40,169 bases of DNA from Burkholderiales bacterium (GCA_947448955.1 CANFPU010000018.1:1-40169), one strand, 5' to 3'; numbered from the stretch's first letter, positions 6,612 to 15,599 are shown. Notes: generated by a model from the sequence alone, not told the origin. Made by a program: numbers and translations.

Positions 6612-8293
6612 GGTTTTGCAGCCTTTTCCAGGGCGTTCTCCAGCAGGCTTCTGGCGATGACTTTGAGTGCGAGCGTCTCTTCTGCACCTTCGAAGATTGA
6701 GAGCACGCGGGCATCGACGAAGTAGCGGCTCACGGAGGTTTCCTCGGCATAGCCCATGCCGCCATGGATCTGCAGCGCGTCGCGCGTGACAGTTTCTGCA
6801 GAGCGGCAGGCGATGAGCTTGGCGAGGCTGGCCTCCATCGAGTTGCCGCCGCTCTCAAGTCGCCGGCCAATCGCATAGGTGAGCTGTCGGCAGGCGGCAT
6901 AGCGCGCTGCCATCCGCGCGATCCTGGCCTGCGTCAGCGGCAGGCTGGCCAGTACAGCGCCGAATACTTTGCGGTCCTGCGCATAACGCACGGCGGCTTT
7001 GATCGCGGCGCGCATCACGCCGGAGGCGCGCGCAGCTGTCTGCATGCGGCCGCCCGTCATGCCGGACATGGTGTAGTAAAAGCCTTTGCCCAGGCCGCCC
7101 TCGCCGCCGATCACGCGGTCATCGGGGACAAAGAAATTCTCGAATGACAGATCGAAAGAATGCATGCCTCGGTAGCCGATGGTCGGGATGGCGCGGCCGC
7201 TGAGACAGCCGCCGCCTGCTTGTCGGAAACTGAAGTCGTGACCATCGTAAGACGGCTTTTCGACCAGCAGCAGACTCAAGCCCTTGTGGCCCAGGCCTCG
7301 GTCGCGGTGGGTGCGCGTGACCACCATCAGCAATTCCGCTTTGCCGGCGAAAGTGCACCAGGTCTTGGCGCCATTGAGCAGCCAGCCTCCTGGAGTGCGC
7401 GTGCCTGCAAGCATCAGGCTCGCCGCGTCGGAGCCGTAGTCGGGCTCGGTGATCGAAATCGCGCACAACGGCCGCCCGGCAGCGATCTTCGGCAGCCAGT
7501 GCGTTTTCTGGGCGTCGGTCCCGCCTGCCAGTAGCGCGCGGGCCAGAATCTCGGGCCGCGTGATCAGGCTGCCCGCAGCGGCGAGCGAAGCCTCGGAGAG
7601 TGCTTCGGTCACCGCGATCATCATCATCGTGTCATCGTCATGACCGGTCGCGCTGCCGCCGTAAGCCTCGGGAATCGACAGGCCGAAGGCGCCCATCTCT
7701 CGCATCTGCTCGATGATGTCTTCGGGGACCGTCAGATCTTCGCGGTGGATCGCCCCGGCCATCGGCGCGACCACAGCGGCGGCGAAGCGCTCGAAAGCGC
7801 CGCTCGCCATGGCCACCGAGGGCGCAAGCTCGACCTGCCCGATGTCGCCCTGCGCCGCCACCACGGCCAGGCCGACCTTTGCCAGCGCGGTGGTGTTGCC
7901 AGCCGCTCGACGCCATGCGGTGAATTCGGGGAGCGCGGCCAGCGCCTGAAGGGCTGCGATGTCTTGCCCGGTTTCGAGGCAGACTGTCTCGAGGCGCGCA
8001 ATCACCGCAGCGATCGCGTCGCTGATGAACAGTCTTGCCAGGTCGGCGTCGATGCCGTCGTTCGCAGCACGGTCAGCCAGTGTCTCGGCTGCCAGCAGTT
8101 CGGCGCTGGCAAAGGCCAATTCGTAGGCCGGCACCTGCCAGCGGTCCAGCATTGCCGGGTCCAATGCGCCTTGGGTCGAACAGACGCGCGCGAGTGCGAG
8201 CGCTGCGTCGCTGAACAGGCTGCGCAAGGGCGTGAGCATCACGTCAACAGGCCGGATGGCGGCCTGCTGGGCAGGCAGTGGGTTGGAGGTCAT
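6608..8293 (-). CDS. Acyl-CoA dehydrogenase with long N-terminal extension, methylsuccinyl-CoA dehydrogenase-like
   Basis: 561 aa, about 170 residues longer than ordinary acyl-CoA dehydrogenases because of an Ala-rich helical N-terminal domain (about 1-165). The core has ITEPDYGSDAASL (281-293), NGAKTWCTFAGKAE (307-320), GYRGMHSFDLSFENFFVP (373-390), GRMQTAARASGV (415-426), YAQDRKVFG (437-445), HGGMGYAEE, and FVDARVLSIFEGAEET with the catalytic-type Glu535. The N-terminal extension and the GYRGM and QTAAR segments recall (2S)-methylsuccinyl-CoA dehydrogenase (Mcd) of the ethylmalonyl-CoA pathway, from memory of that family. Start at 8293 is the only good ATG before the core, though no clear ribosome site precedes it. 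The stop overlaps the CoA-transferase start. No ccr or ecm genes are near, so the gene may serve another branched dicarboxylate route. Confidence 0.85.
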   Translation of the reverse strand: MTSNPLPAQQAAIRPVDVMLTPLRSLFSDAALALARVCSTQGALDPAMLDRWQVPAYELAFASAELLAAETLADRAANDGIDADLARLFISDAIAAVIARLETVCLETGQDIAALQALAALPEFTAWRRAAGNTTALAKVGLAVVAAQGDIGQVELAPSVAMASGAFERFAAAVVAPMAGAIHREDLTVPEDIIEQMREMGAFGLSIPEAYGGSATGHDDDTMMMIAVTEALSEASLAAAGSLITRPEILARALLAGGTDAQKTHWLPKIAAGRPLCAISITEPDYGSDAASLMLAGTRTPGGWLLNGAKTWCTFAGKAELLMVVTRTHRDRGLGHKGLSLLLVEKPSYDGHDFSFRQAGGGCLSGRAIPTIGYRGMHSFDLSFENFFVPDDRVIGGEGGLGKGFYYTMSGMTGGRMQTAARASGVMRAAIKAAVRYAQDRKVFGAVLASLPLTQARIARMAARYAACRQLTYAIGRRLESGGNSMEASLAKLIACRSAETVTRDALQIHGGMGYAEETSVSRYFVDARVLSIFEGAEETLALKVIARSLLENALEKAAKP

Positions 8294-8457
8294 GGGTTCA
8301 ATGGTTGCACAGTTCGAACGGTTGTCTGATGCGCTTGCGCGCCCATGGGCGACCGCCGAGGCCAGTCCGGCGTCAGAGGCCACCAGGCTCACCGGCAGCC
8401 CGCTGAGCAGGCCCAGCTCACCGCGTGAGCCACAGCGCGAGCTGCCGCGGGATCGCC

Positions 8458-9489
8458 TCAGGAAGAGCCGATGGACAGCAGGTTTTCGACCGGGCGGTAC
8501 AAGGCCTCCAGGTAGGCGATGTCGTCGGCCGCCAGCTCGATCTCTGTGGCTGCGACCAGTTGGTCGAGTTGTTCCAGCTTGGAGATGCCCACGACCGGCG
8601 CCGTGATACCGGGCTTGGAAAGCAGCCAAGCCAGCGCGATCTGCGCCGGCGCTTTGCCGTACTTGGCGGCGACTTCGATCACCCGATCGGCGATCGGAAA
8701 CACCGCGTCACCCCGATAGAGGCCTTCGGTGCGAACCCGGTCGCCGCCTTGAGAGCGCGCCGTCAGTCCCGCTGCGAAGCCACCTTTGTACGAGCCGGTG
8801 AGGATGCCGCGCGCCAGCGGCGACCACGGCATCAAGGCCACGCCGCTCTTCTTGCAATACGGGATCATCTCCCGCTCTTCTTCCCGGTACACCAGGTTGT
8901 AGTGGTTCTGCATCGAGACGAAGGGCGTCCAACCATTCATCTTCGCGGTCAGCTGCAGTTCGGCGAATTGCCAGGCGAACATCGATGAGCCGCCGAGGTA
9001 AAGCACCTTGCCCGCTTTCACCAGGTCGTGCAGCGCTTCCATCGTTTCTTCGATCGGTACTTGCGCGGATCCCGGCACGCCCTGCGGGTGACGATGGATG
9101 ACCAGGTGATCGATGTAGTCCAGACCGAGGCGCTCCAGGCAAGCATTGACGCCTTCCATCACATGTTTCCGCGACAGTCCGCCCTGGTTGGCGCCGCGGC
9201 CCATGGGCATCGCGATCTTGGTCGCCAGCACATACTCGTCGCGAGGCAACAACTCGCGCAGCAATTGGCCGACCACTCGCTCGCTGGCCCCGATGCCGTA
9301 GATGTCAGCGCAGTCGAAATAGAACAGCCCGCGGTCGATGGCGGCTTTGAACAATGGCCGTGCATCGTCCGGGCCCAAGGTCCAGTCCCCTTGATGGCCG
9401 CGGCCTGGTTCGCCAAAATTCATCGTACCCAGACAAAGGCGCGACACCTTCAGGCCGCAGTTGTTGCCGAGTTGAACAGTCTTGAGCAT
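8458..9489 (-). CDS. Aldo/keto reductase
   Basis: 343 aa NADPH-dependent (beta/alpha)8 oxidoreductase. Seen: the N-terminal CLGTMNFGEP, the Asp/Tyr pair in FDCADIYG, Lys in LATKIAMP, and His in HLVIHRHPQG, together the catalytic tetrad; then MQNHYNL, MPWSPLARGILTG and the cofactor-binding C-terminal VVGISKLEQLDQLV. I prefer ATG at 9489 (MLKTVQLGNNCGLKVSRL), which matches the usual family N-terminus, over an ATG nine codons upstream. Many relatives are annotated as general aldehyde/ketone reductases. The 164-bp gap to the downstream acyl-CoA dehydrogenase contains no recognisable terminator, so co-transcription is possible. Substrate unknown. Confidence 0.92.
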   Translation of the reverse strand: MLKTVQLGNNCGLKVSRLCLGTMNFGEPGRGHQGDWTLGPDDARPLFKAAIDRGLFYFDCADIYGIGASERVVGQLLRELLPRDEYVLATKIAMPMGRGANQGGLSRKHVMEGVNACLERLGLDYIDHLVIHRHPQGVPGSAQVPIEETMEALHDLVKAGKVLYLGGSSMFAWQFAELQLTAKMNGWTPFVSMQNHYNLVYREEEREMIPYCKKSGVALMPWSPLARGILTGSYKGGFAAGLTARSQGGDRVRTEGLYRGDAVFPIADRVIEVAAKYGKAPAQIALAWLLSKPGITAPVVGISKLEQLDQLVAATEIELAADDIAYLEALYRPVENLLSIGSS

Positions 9490-9977
9490 GGGAATGTCTC
9501 TGGAGGTCCGCCACATGGCCGCGGCATGCTACCAGCGGGTGTGCTTGAGGGGTGCGTGAGGCGTTCGTGATCGAACGCAGGTACCGGACCAGACCGTGCT
9601 GTGCTCAGCGGTTCAGGGCCGCCAGATTCAACCCATGAGACCGACCCAGCCAGCATGCGCCAAGCGACGCCCAGCGCAAAATTTACCGCCGGAAAAGCCA
9701 GCCGGTAAGGCCACACAGCCGATGCGCGCCGTCGGGCAGCCTACGAAATCGGGGCGTCCACCGCTGCATTCGCCCGCTGCCAGCAAGGCTTGACCCGGCT
9801 TGCTCGGGCTGTCGCTCGTTGGCGCGCGTTGGCGCTCGTTGAGGCTGGGCCCGCTTTGGCGCGCTTGCGTATGATCATTGCCAACCCAGGGCTTGCCAGA
9901 TCCTGCATCAGCAGCCACCGGTTCGAACCGGGGCCTCAAGCCCGACACCACCGTAGAGATCGCAAGAGGGAATTCCG
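9490..9977. other. 488-bp intergenic region between divergent genes, no supported gene
   Basis: Several overlapping open frames exist on both strands but none has a family-like sequence or a ribosome site. A weak stem, TTACCG/CGGTAA (9683-9688 with 9703-9708), is present. TATGAT at 9870-9875, about 100 bp before the crotonase gene, could be a -10, but no matching -35 is seen. Confidence 0.5.
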
Positions 9978-10784
9978 ATGGCCAACGACTTTGTTTCCCC
10001 CACCGATCGCGTGCAGGTTCGCCTGGCATCCGGTGCGCTGCACATCGTGTTCAACAACCCGACCAGGCACAACGCGCTGAGCGTCGACATGTGGGGCGCT
10101 GTGCCACCGCTGCTGGCCCAGGCTGCGCAGGACGAACGCGTGCGGCTGGTGGTGTTCTCCGGCGCGGGTGACAAGGCCTTTGTCTCGGGCGCTGACATCT
10201 CGCAGTTTGAGGATCAGCGCGCTGCGAAAGCGGCCGTTGAGCGCTACGAGGCGCTGGCCGAAGACGCATTGATGAGCATCTACCGTTCGCCCAAGCCCAC
10301 GTTGGCGTGCATTCGCGGCTGGTGCATTGGGGGCGGGGTCAATGTCGCGATCAGCTGCGATATCCGCATGGCTGCCAGCGACGCGGTGTTTTCGGTACCC
10401 GCCGCCAAGCTGGGCCTGGGATATCGCTATTCCGCACTTCAGAACCTGGTGGACCTGATCGGTGTCGGCGCGACAAAAGACCTTTTCTACACCGGGCGCC
10501 GCATTGATGCCGCCGAGGCACTTCGGCTGGGCTTGGTGTCGCGAACCTGTGCTGTCGACCAGTTAGCGGCGCTGCTGGACGAAACCATCGACAGCATTGC
10601 CTCGAACGCGCCATTGACCATCGCTGCGGCCAAAGCCATCATTGGCGAAATCCTCAAGCCCGCGCCGGACTTCGACGCTGCGCGCTGCGGAGAGCTCATC
10701 CTCGGTTGTTTCAATAGCGAGGACTATGCCGAAGGCCGACGTGCCTTCATGGAAAAACGCAAACCGCAATTCAAGGGTCGCTGA
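9978..10784 (+). CDS. Enoyl-CoA hydratase/isomerase (crotonase) family protein lacking both catalytic glutamates
   Basis: 268 aa crotonase-fold protein; ATG with GAGGGA 7-8 nt upstream. Seen: CoA-binding N-terminal NNPTRHNALSVDMW, oxyanion-hole segments GDKAFVSGADISQF and RGWCIGGGVNVAISCD, and the C-terminal YAEGRRAFMEKRKPQFKGR, which aligns well with mammalian enoyl-CoA hydratase. The two catalytic glutamates of that enzyme (in GGGCELAMMCD and FGQPEI) correspond here to Asn in GGGVNVAISCD and Ala in FSVPAAKLGLG. The oxyanion hole seems intact, so it may bind acyl-CoA and do another crotonase reaction (isomerisation, C-C or thioester cleavage), but hydration by the standard mechanism is unlikely. 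It stands alone on the plus strand between minus-strand genes. Confidence 0.9.
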   Translation: MANDFVSPTDRVQVRLASGALHIVFNNPTRHNALSVDMWGAVPPLLAQAAQDERVRLVVFSGAGDKAFVSGADISQFEDQRAAKAAVERYEALAEDALMSIYRSPKPTLACIRGWCIGGGVNVAISCDIRMAASDAVFSVPAAKLGLGYRYSALQNLVDLIGVGATKDLFYTGRRIDAAEALRLGLVSRTCAVDQLAALLDETIDSIASNAPLTIAAAKAIIGEILKPAPDFDAARCGELILGCFNSEDYAEGRRAFMEKRKPQFKGR

Positions 10785-10913
10785 TCGCAGCGACCGCCCT
10801 CCGCATGCCACGATGCGAGGCGAGTTCAGGCCCGGCAGGCGGATCAAGATCCGCGATGGCCCTGACGCTCGAGGCCTCTTTGCTGGGCGGGCGATCGCAA
10901 ACCCGTCGTCGTG

Positions 10914-11681
10914 CTAGGCCGCGTAGTAGCCACCATCGATGATCTGGCTGGCGCCAGTCATGAACGAGGCCTTGTCCGACAGCATCCACACCACCGCCTC
11001 GGCGATTTCTTCGGGCAGTCCCAGCCGGCTCATCGGTACCTTGGTCATCAAAGCGTCGTAGCGCTCGGCCATGGTCGGGTCAGTCATCGGGGTCTTGATG
11101 TAGCCTGGATTGACACAGTTCACCCGGATCTTGTCCGACGCGTACTCCATCGCGGCGGTCTTGGTGATGCCGACCACGCCATGCTTGGAGGCGACATAGT
11201 TGCTCGCCGACGGCAGACCCACCAGGCCAGCGATCGAGGCCGTGTTGACGATGGATCCGCCGCCTTGGGCAAGCATCTGCGCGATCTCATATTTCATGCA
11301 CAGGAAGACGCCGGTGAGGTTGACCGCCAGCATGTCGTCGAAGCTGGCACGGCTCATCTCGTGGGTGCGTTGGCCGGCCGGGCCGACATCACGCGGCGAA
11401 ATGCCTGCGTTGTTGAAGGCGCAGTCGAGTCGACCGAAAGCCGCGACACTGCGCGCCACCAGCGTCGCTACATCAGCCTCCTTGGCCACGTCGCCTGCGA
11501 GGGCGATCGCCTGGCCACCCGCTGCAATGATCAGCTCGACGGTGGCGGCGGCGCTCGCTTCCGTCATGTCGGCCACCGCAACGCGTGCCCCCTCGCGCGC
11601 CATGGCCAGTGCCGTCGCACGCCCGATACCCGACGCGCCACCGGTGACCAACGCGCTCTTGCCAGCCAGAATTCCAGTCAT
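10914..11681 (-). CDS. Short-chain dehydrogenase/reductase (SDR)
   Basis: 255 aa classical SDR. Seen: the cofactor motif VTGGASGIGRATA, the Asp in VAVADMT suggesting preference for NAD(H), FNNAGI, the catalytic Ser in IVNTASIAGL, the YxxxK pair in NYVASKHGVV, RVNCVNPGYIKTPM, and the C-terminal GASQIIDGGYYAA. ATG at 11681 has an excellent AAAGGAG site; an in-frame TTG 18 codons upstream is less likely because it would overlap the upstream esterase stop region and adds an unlike tail. The gap to the upstream esterase gene is 50 bp with no terminator, so the two probably form an operon: an ester hydrolysed to an alcohol, then oxidised. This pathway reading is inference. Confidence 0.93.
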   Translation of the reverse strand: MTGILAGKSALVTGGASGIGRATALAMAREGARVAVADMTEASAAATVELIIAAGGQAIALAGDVAKEADVATLVARSVAAFGRLDCAFNNAGISPRDVGPAGQRTHEMSRASFDDMLAVNLTGVFLCMKYEIAQMLAQGGGSIVNTASIAGLVGLPSASNYVASKHGVVGITKTAAMEYASDKIRVNCVNPGYIKTPMTDPTMAERYDALMTKVPMSRLGLPEEIAEAVVWMLSDKASFMTGASQIIDGGYYAA

Positions 11682-11731
11682 GGTTTGCTCCTTTTGCGGA
11701 TTTTGATGAGTTTGTGGTTGCGCCGAATCGC

Positions 11732-12676
11732 TCAAGCGTTCCAGGCCCGGCGCAACGCGAGGGCCATCATCGAGATCGCAGTGTCCGAGGCGCGGATGAT
11801 GCGTCCCATGGTCAGAAATCCGTGCATCTGGTCGTTGAAGTGCAGATGGGTGACCGGCACGCGGTCGCGGTCGAGCCGATGGGCGTATTCCACGCCCTCA
11901 TCGCACAGCGGATCGTGCTGGCAGGTCAACACCAGGGCTGGCGCGGTACCGGCCAGACTGGCAGCGCGCAACGGCGAGGCTCGCCAGTCGGTCACGTCGG
12001 CATCGCTCCGCAGGTAGTGGTCGATGAACCATTTCATCGTTGAGGCCACCAGCGGATAGCCTTGGGTGATCCGCTGGTAGCTGGCGAAGCCTTGGCCCAG
12101 GTCTGTGACCGGGTAGATCAGCAACTGGAAGGCGATCTTCGGCAACGCCGCGTCACGCGCCATCAGCGCCATCACTGCGGCGATGTTGCCGCCCGCGCTG
12201 TCGCCACCGACGGCGACACGTTCAGGGTCGATGGCGAGCTCGGTGGCTTGCGACAGAATCCAGCGGGTGGCTTCAGCCGCGTCGTCGATCGGGCCTGGGA
12301 ACTTCGCCTCTGGCGCGAGCCGGTAGTCGACGGCGATGACGCAGCAATCCGCGGCGTTGGCGATTGCACGGCAAACCTGATCATGGCTGTCGAGGTCGCC
12401 CAGCACCCAGCCGCCGCCATGGAAGTAAATCAGCACCGGCAGCACGGCCTTCTGGGCGGTGCCGATGCCGCGGTAGAGCCGAAGGGGCACCGGCCCGCCG
12501 GATGCTGGCGCAGCGAGTTCGCGAACCTGCGCCACCTCGGGTGGGTCGGGCTGCAACACCGTGCGCCCGCCGGAAAAGAATCCACGGGCCTCTTTGGGCG
12601 ATAGCGTGTCGAAAGCCGGTCGGCCGGCGGCCTTCATCATGTCCAGTACGCGCTGGGCGTCAGGGTCGAGAATCAT
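11732..12676 (-). CDS. Alpha/beta hydrolase of the hormone-sensitive-lipase (HSL, family IV) type
   Basis: 314 aa carboxylesterase-type protein. Seen: the oxyanion-hole HGGGWVLGD, the nucleophile elbow VGGDSAGGN, the acid in LTCQHDPLCDEG, and the His in NDQMHGFLTM, the full HSL set. ATG at 12676 has AAAGGAGA 7-8 nt upstream; further upstream codons look non-coding. No signal peptide, so cytoplasmic. It precedes the SDR gene by 50 bp on the same strand. Family members hydrolyse short- to medium-chain esters; the natural substrate is unknown. Confidence 0.94.
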   Translation of the reverse strand: MILDPDAQRVLDMMKAAGRPAFDTLSPKEARGFFSGGRTVLQPDPPEVAQVRELAAPASGGPVPLRLYRGIGTAQKAVLPVLIYFHGGGWVLGDLDSHDQVCRAIANAADCCVIAVDYRLAPEAKFPGPIDDAAEATRWILSQATELAIDPERVAVGGDSAGGNIAAVMALMARDAALPKIAFQLLIYPVTDLGQGFASYQRITQGYPLVASTMKWFIDHYLRSDADVTDWRASPLRAASLAGTAPALVLTCQHDPLCDEGVEYAHRLDRDRVPVTHLHFNDQMHGFLTMGRIIRASDTAISMMALALRRAWNA

Positions 12677-12780
12677 GGCGTGTCTCCTTTTGCCGCTTGA
12701 GCGCGGGTTGTGATTTGAATTTTGGACCCGCCGCGACATCGGGTCACCTCGGGTCAGTCTGGTGGTCAGGGGCGGGTTAC

Positions 12781-12816
12781 GTAGCGCGGTCCGTAGCGCG
12801 GTCCGTAGCGCGGTCA
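12781..12816. repeat. 12-bp tandem repeat, GTAGCGCGGTCC x3
   Basis: Three head-to-tail 12-bp units (12781-12792 and 12793-12804 identical; 12805-12816 differs in the last base). It lies in the 213-bp gap between the esterase start and the mutL stop, about 105 bp upstream of the esterase start codon. No terminator for mutL is evident. Confidence 0.9.
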
Positions 12817-12889
12817 GTCTCGGGCCAGTTCCATTGTCGATGCTTAAAGAGGTGGTTTGCCGAGGATAGCGACCGTGCTGCCGCAGGGT

Positions 12890-14857
12890 TCAGCGGCCGC
12901 GCAGGAACAGCCCGTCCAACTCCTTGAGCGTGATCTGGCGCCAGGTGGGTCTGCCGTGGTTGCATTGGTCGGCGCGCTCGGTGCGTTCCATGTCGCGCAG
13001 CAAGGCATTCATCTCGGGCAGCGTGAGCAGGCGGTTTGCCCGTACTGCGCCATGGCAGGCCATGGTGGCGAGCAGTTCGTCTCGCGCGCGCTGGACCACT
13101 CTTGAGGCATCGACCTCGCCCAGTTCGGCCAGCACCGCACGGGCCAAGGCCACCGGGTCGGCGTCGGGCAGTGCTGCCGGTTGGGCGCGCACCGCCAGCA
13201 CGCCTGGCGAGAGCGGCGCAACATCCAGCCCCAGTGCAGCCAGAGCCTCGGCATGGACTTCGGCGGCAGCCACTTCGGTGGGGGTTGCCGCAAACGTTGC
13301 AGGGATCAACAGCGGCTGCGAGGCCATCGCCGCGTCGCCGCCGTCGACCGCGTCGCGGGCCGCTTGCGCGGTCTTGAGCTGCTCATAGACGATGCGCTCG
13401 TGCGCTGCATGCATGTCGACCACGATCAGGCCTTGGGCGTTCTCCGCCAGGATGTAGACGCCCGAAAGCTGCGCCAGCGCGCGGCCGAGCGGCCATGGTC
13501 CCGAGGGGACTTGTGTCGCCGAGGGCAGGGCTTCCGTGCTGCTCTGGCTGGCCGGATAGCGCAGGGCGCCCTGCGCAAACCAGGTCGATGTGCTGCTTTC
13601 CATGTCCTGCACTGCCGCCGCGCTTCTTGGCGCGGGCTCCCGTGCAGACAGCACAGCCAGATCCTGCAGGCCCAACACGGTTTGGCCGCGGTGGTCAGGG
13701 CGGGACCAGCCCGGCCGGGCGTTCTCGCCTTCGCGCGTACGGTCATGGGGGAGCGCATCGGTCATCAGACCGTGATGCGCCTGGGGCAAGCGCCCACCGC
13801 TCCCGTCCGGATCGTCCGAGATCGCTGGCGCGCGTGACAGCGCCAGCGCCGCTTCGACCGCATGTCGGACCGCTTGATGTACCTCTCGACCGTCTCGAAA
13901 GCGAACCTCGATCTTGGTCGGATGGACGTTGACGTCGACCCGCACTGGGTCGATTTCAACGAACAGCACCCAGCTCGGCTGACGGTTGCCGTGCAACACG
14001 TCCTCGTAGGCCGAGCGAGCGCCGTGGTTGATCAGCCGGTCGCGGACGTAGCGCCCGTTGACATAGGCGTACTGCTGGTCAGCGCGGGCGCGCGCCGCAT
14101 CGGGCAGGCCAATGCGACCCCAGACACGCACCGTTGATCCTGCGACGGACAACTGTGCGGTGGAGCCCGCCGCGTCCAGACGTGCCTCCCGGCTGTGGGT
14201 GATGAAGTCGGCGCCCAGCACATCGGCCATGCGCTGCTGCGCGGTGGACCCGCGCCATTGCTCGACCAGCTTGCCTTCATGCCAGACGGCGAAGCCCACC
14301 TCGGGCCGCGACAACGCATGGCGGCGAACCACCTCCAGGCAGTGCGCCAGTTCGGTGGCGTCGGCCTTGAGAAACTTGCGTCGCGCGGGGGTCGAGAAAA
14401 ACAGTTCGCGCACTTCGACGGTGGTCCCTTGTGCCCGGGCGGCCGGTTGAAGCTCGCCGCTGCGCGCGTCCAGTTTCGATGCGAACGAGGCTTCGGCCGT
14501 GCGGCTGGCAATGCTGAGGTCGGAGATCGATGCGATCGCTGCCAGCGCCTCACCGCGAAATCCCATCGTCGCTACGGCCTCCAGGTCGTGCAGGTTGCCG
14601 ATCTTGCTGGTGGCGTGGCGCTGCAACGCAAGCACCAATTGCTCGGGCGGGATGCCGCATCCGTCATCCTCAACGCTGATGCTGCGAACCCCACCCGCCA
14701 GCAGGCGCACGGTGATCTGGCTGGCGCCGGCGTCCAGCGCGTTGTCGACCAGTTCGCGAACTACCGAGGCGGGACGCTCGACAACTTCTCCGGCAGCGAT
14801 TTGGCTGACCAGTTCATCGGGCAGGGCGAGGATCGGGCGGCTGGGCGACATCTGCAT
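12890..14857 (-). CDS. mutL: DNA mismatch repair protein MutL
   Basis: 655 aa ATPase that links MutS mismatch recognition to strand incision. Start at 14857 (MQMSPSRPILALPDELVSQI) gives the family N-terminus; an alternative ATG lies two codons later. Seen: GHKL ATPase motifs VVRELVDNALDAGA, EDDGCGI and MGFRGEALAAIASI, the transducer segment VNVHPTKIEVRF, a low-complexity linker (about 350-450), and the C-terminal dimerisation domain. DMHAAHERIVYE at 481-492 matches the metal-dependent endonuclease motif DQHAxxExxxxE with Met for Gln; ACHGAVRAN and CNHGRPT fit the accompanying C-terminal metal-site motifs. This suggests an incising MutL in a lineage without MutH, as described for other betaproteobacteria. 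Divergent from the DedA gene across 100 bp. Confidence 0.97.
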   Translation of the reverse strand: MQMSPSRPILALPDELVSQIAAGEVVERPASVVRELVDNALDAGASQITVRLLAGGVRSISVEDDGCGIPPEQLVLALQRHATSKIGNLHDLEAVATMGFRGEALAAIASISDLSIASRTAEASFASKLDARSGELQPAARAQGTTVEVRELFFSTPARRKFLKADATELAHCLEVVRRHALSRPEVGFAVWHEGKLVEQWRGSTAQQRMADVLGADFITHSREARLDAAGSTAQLSVAGSTVRVWGRIGLPDAARARADQQYAYVNGRYVRDRLINHGARSAYEDVLHGNRQPSWVLFVEIDPVRVDVNVHPTKIEVRFRDGREVHQAVRHAVEAALALSRAPAISDDPDGSGGRLPQAHHGLMTDALPHDRTREGENARPGWSRPDHRGQTVLGLQDLAVLSAREPAPRSAAAVQDMESSTSTWFAQGALRYPASQSSTEALPSATQVPSGPWPLGRALAQLSGVYILAENAQGLIVVDMHAAHERIVYEQLKTAQAARDAVDGGDAAMASQPLLIPATFAATPTEVAAAEVHAEALAALGLDVAPLSPGVLAVRAQPAALPDADPVALARAVLAELGEVDASRVVQRARDELLATMACHGAVRANRLLTLPEMNALLRDMERTERADQCNHGRPTWRQITLKELDGLFLRGR

Positions 14858-14957
14858 GGCGCGGATTATCTCGGCCTGTGGATTGCGGCGCATCGCGCTG
14901 GCTCGGCCGACGCAGGCGACGACGGATCCGGCTTCATGGCCTGGATAATGTGTGCCG

Positions 14958-15599
14958 ATGGACACTTTGATGTTGCTGGCCGATTTCATCTTGCATGTCG
15001 ACCGCCACTTGCGCGAGTTCGTCGATGCCTATGGGTTGTGGGTCTATGCGCTGCTGTTCCTGGTGATTTTTGTCGAGACCGGGCTGGTGGTGATGCCGTT
15101 TTTGCCCGGCGACTCGCTGTTGTTCGTCGTTGGCGCTTTGGCCGGCGCTGGGCTGATGAACTACCCGCTGGTGCTGGCGCTGCTGCTGACGGCCGCTGTG
15201 GCGGGCAACCAGACGAATTACGCGATCGGACGTGCGCTGGGCCCGAAGGTTTTCGGCTGGGAGCAGTCGCGCTGGTTCAACAAGCGCGCCTTTGAGCAGG
15301 CCCACGCGTTCTACGAAAAATACGGCGGCATCACGATTGTCGCGGCGCGCTTCATGCCGTTTCTTCGCACCTTTGCGCCCTTCGTCGCCGGGGTCGCGCA
15401 GATGACGCGCCGGAAGTTCAGCTTCTACGATGTCACCGGCGGCGCGCTATGGGTGGGCAGCCTGGTCAGTGCGGGTTATCTCTTTGGCAACATCCCATGG
15501 GTCGCCGCCCATCTGAGCAAGATCGTCTGGGCGATGATCTTGATCCCCGGCGCCCTGATGCTGTTCGGCGCCTGGAAGGCGCGTCGGGCGCAAGCCTGA
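14958..15599 (+). CDS. DedA-family inner-membrane protein
   Basis: 213 aa integral membrane protein of the DedA/SNARE-associated (VTT domain) family. These are proton-coupled proteins implicated in lipid-carrier recycling and membrane homeostasis. Seen: hydrophobic stretches at about 22-45, 50-75, 145-170 and 180-205, the acidic pair FVETGLVVMPFLPGDSLLF, and the conserved FARFMPF-like segment AARFMPFLRTFAPFVAGVAQM with GALWVGSL. ATG at 14958 is chosen; a GTG two codons earlier is equally possible and neither has a strong ribosome site. Convergent with amiC (19-bp gap). Confidence 0.94.
   Translation: MDTLMLLADFILHVDRHLREFVDAYGLWVYALLFLVIFVETGLVVMPFLPGDSLLFVVGALAGAGLMNYPLVLALLLTAAVAGNQTNYAIGRALGPKVFGWEQSRWFNKRAFEQAHAFYEKYGGITIVAARFMPFLRTFAPFVAGVAQMTRRKFSFYDVTGGALWVGSLVSAGYLFGNIPWVAAHLSKIVWAMILIPGALMLFGAWKARRAQA

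Noticed and set aside
9683-9708. TTACCG/CGGTAA stem between the aldo/keto reductase and crotonase genes
   Set aside because: Six pairs, no T-tract, and located between two divergent starts where no terminator is expected.
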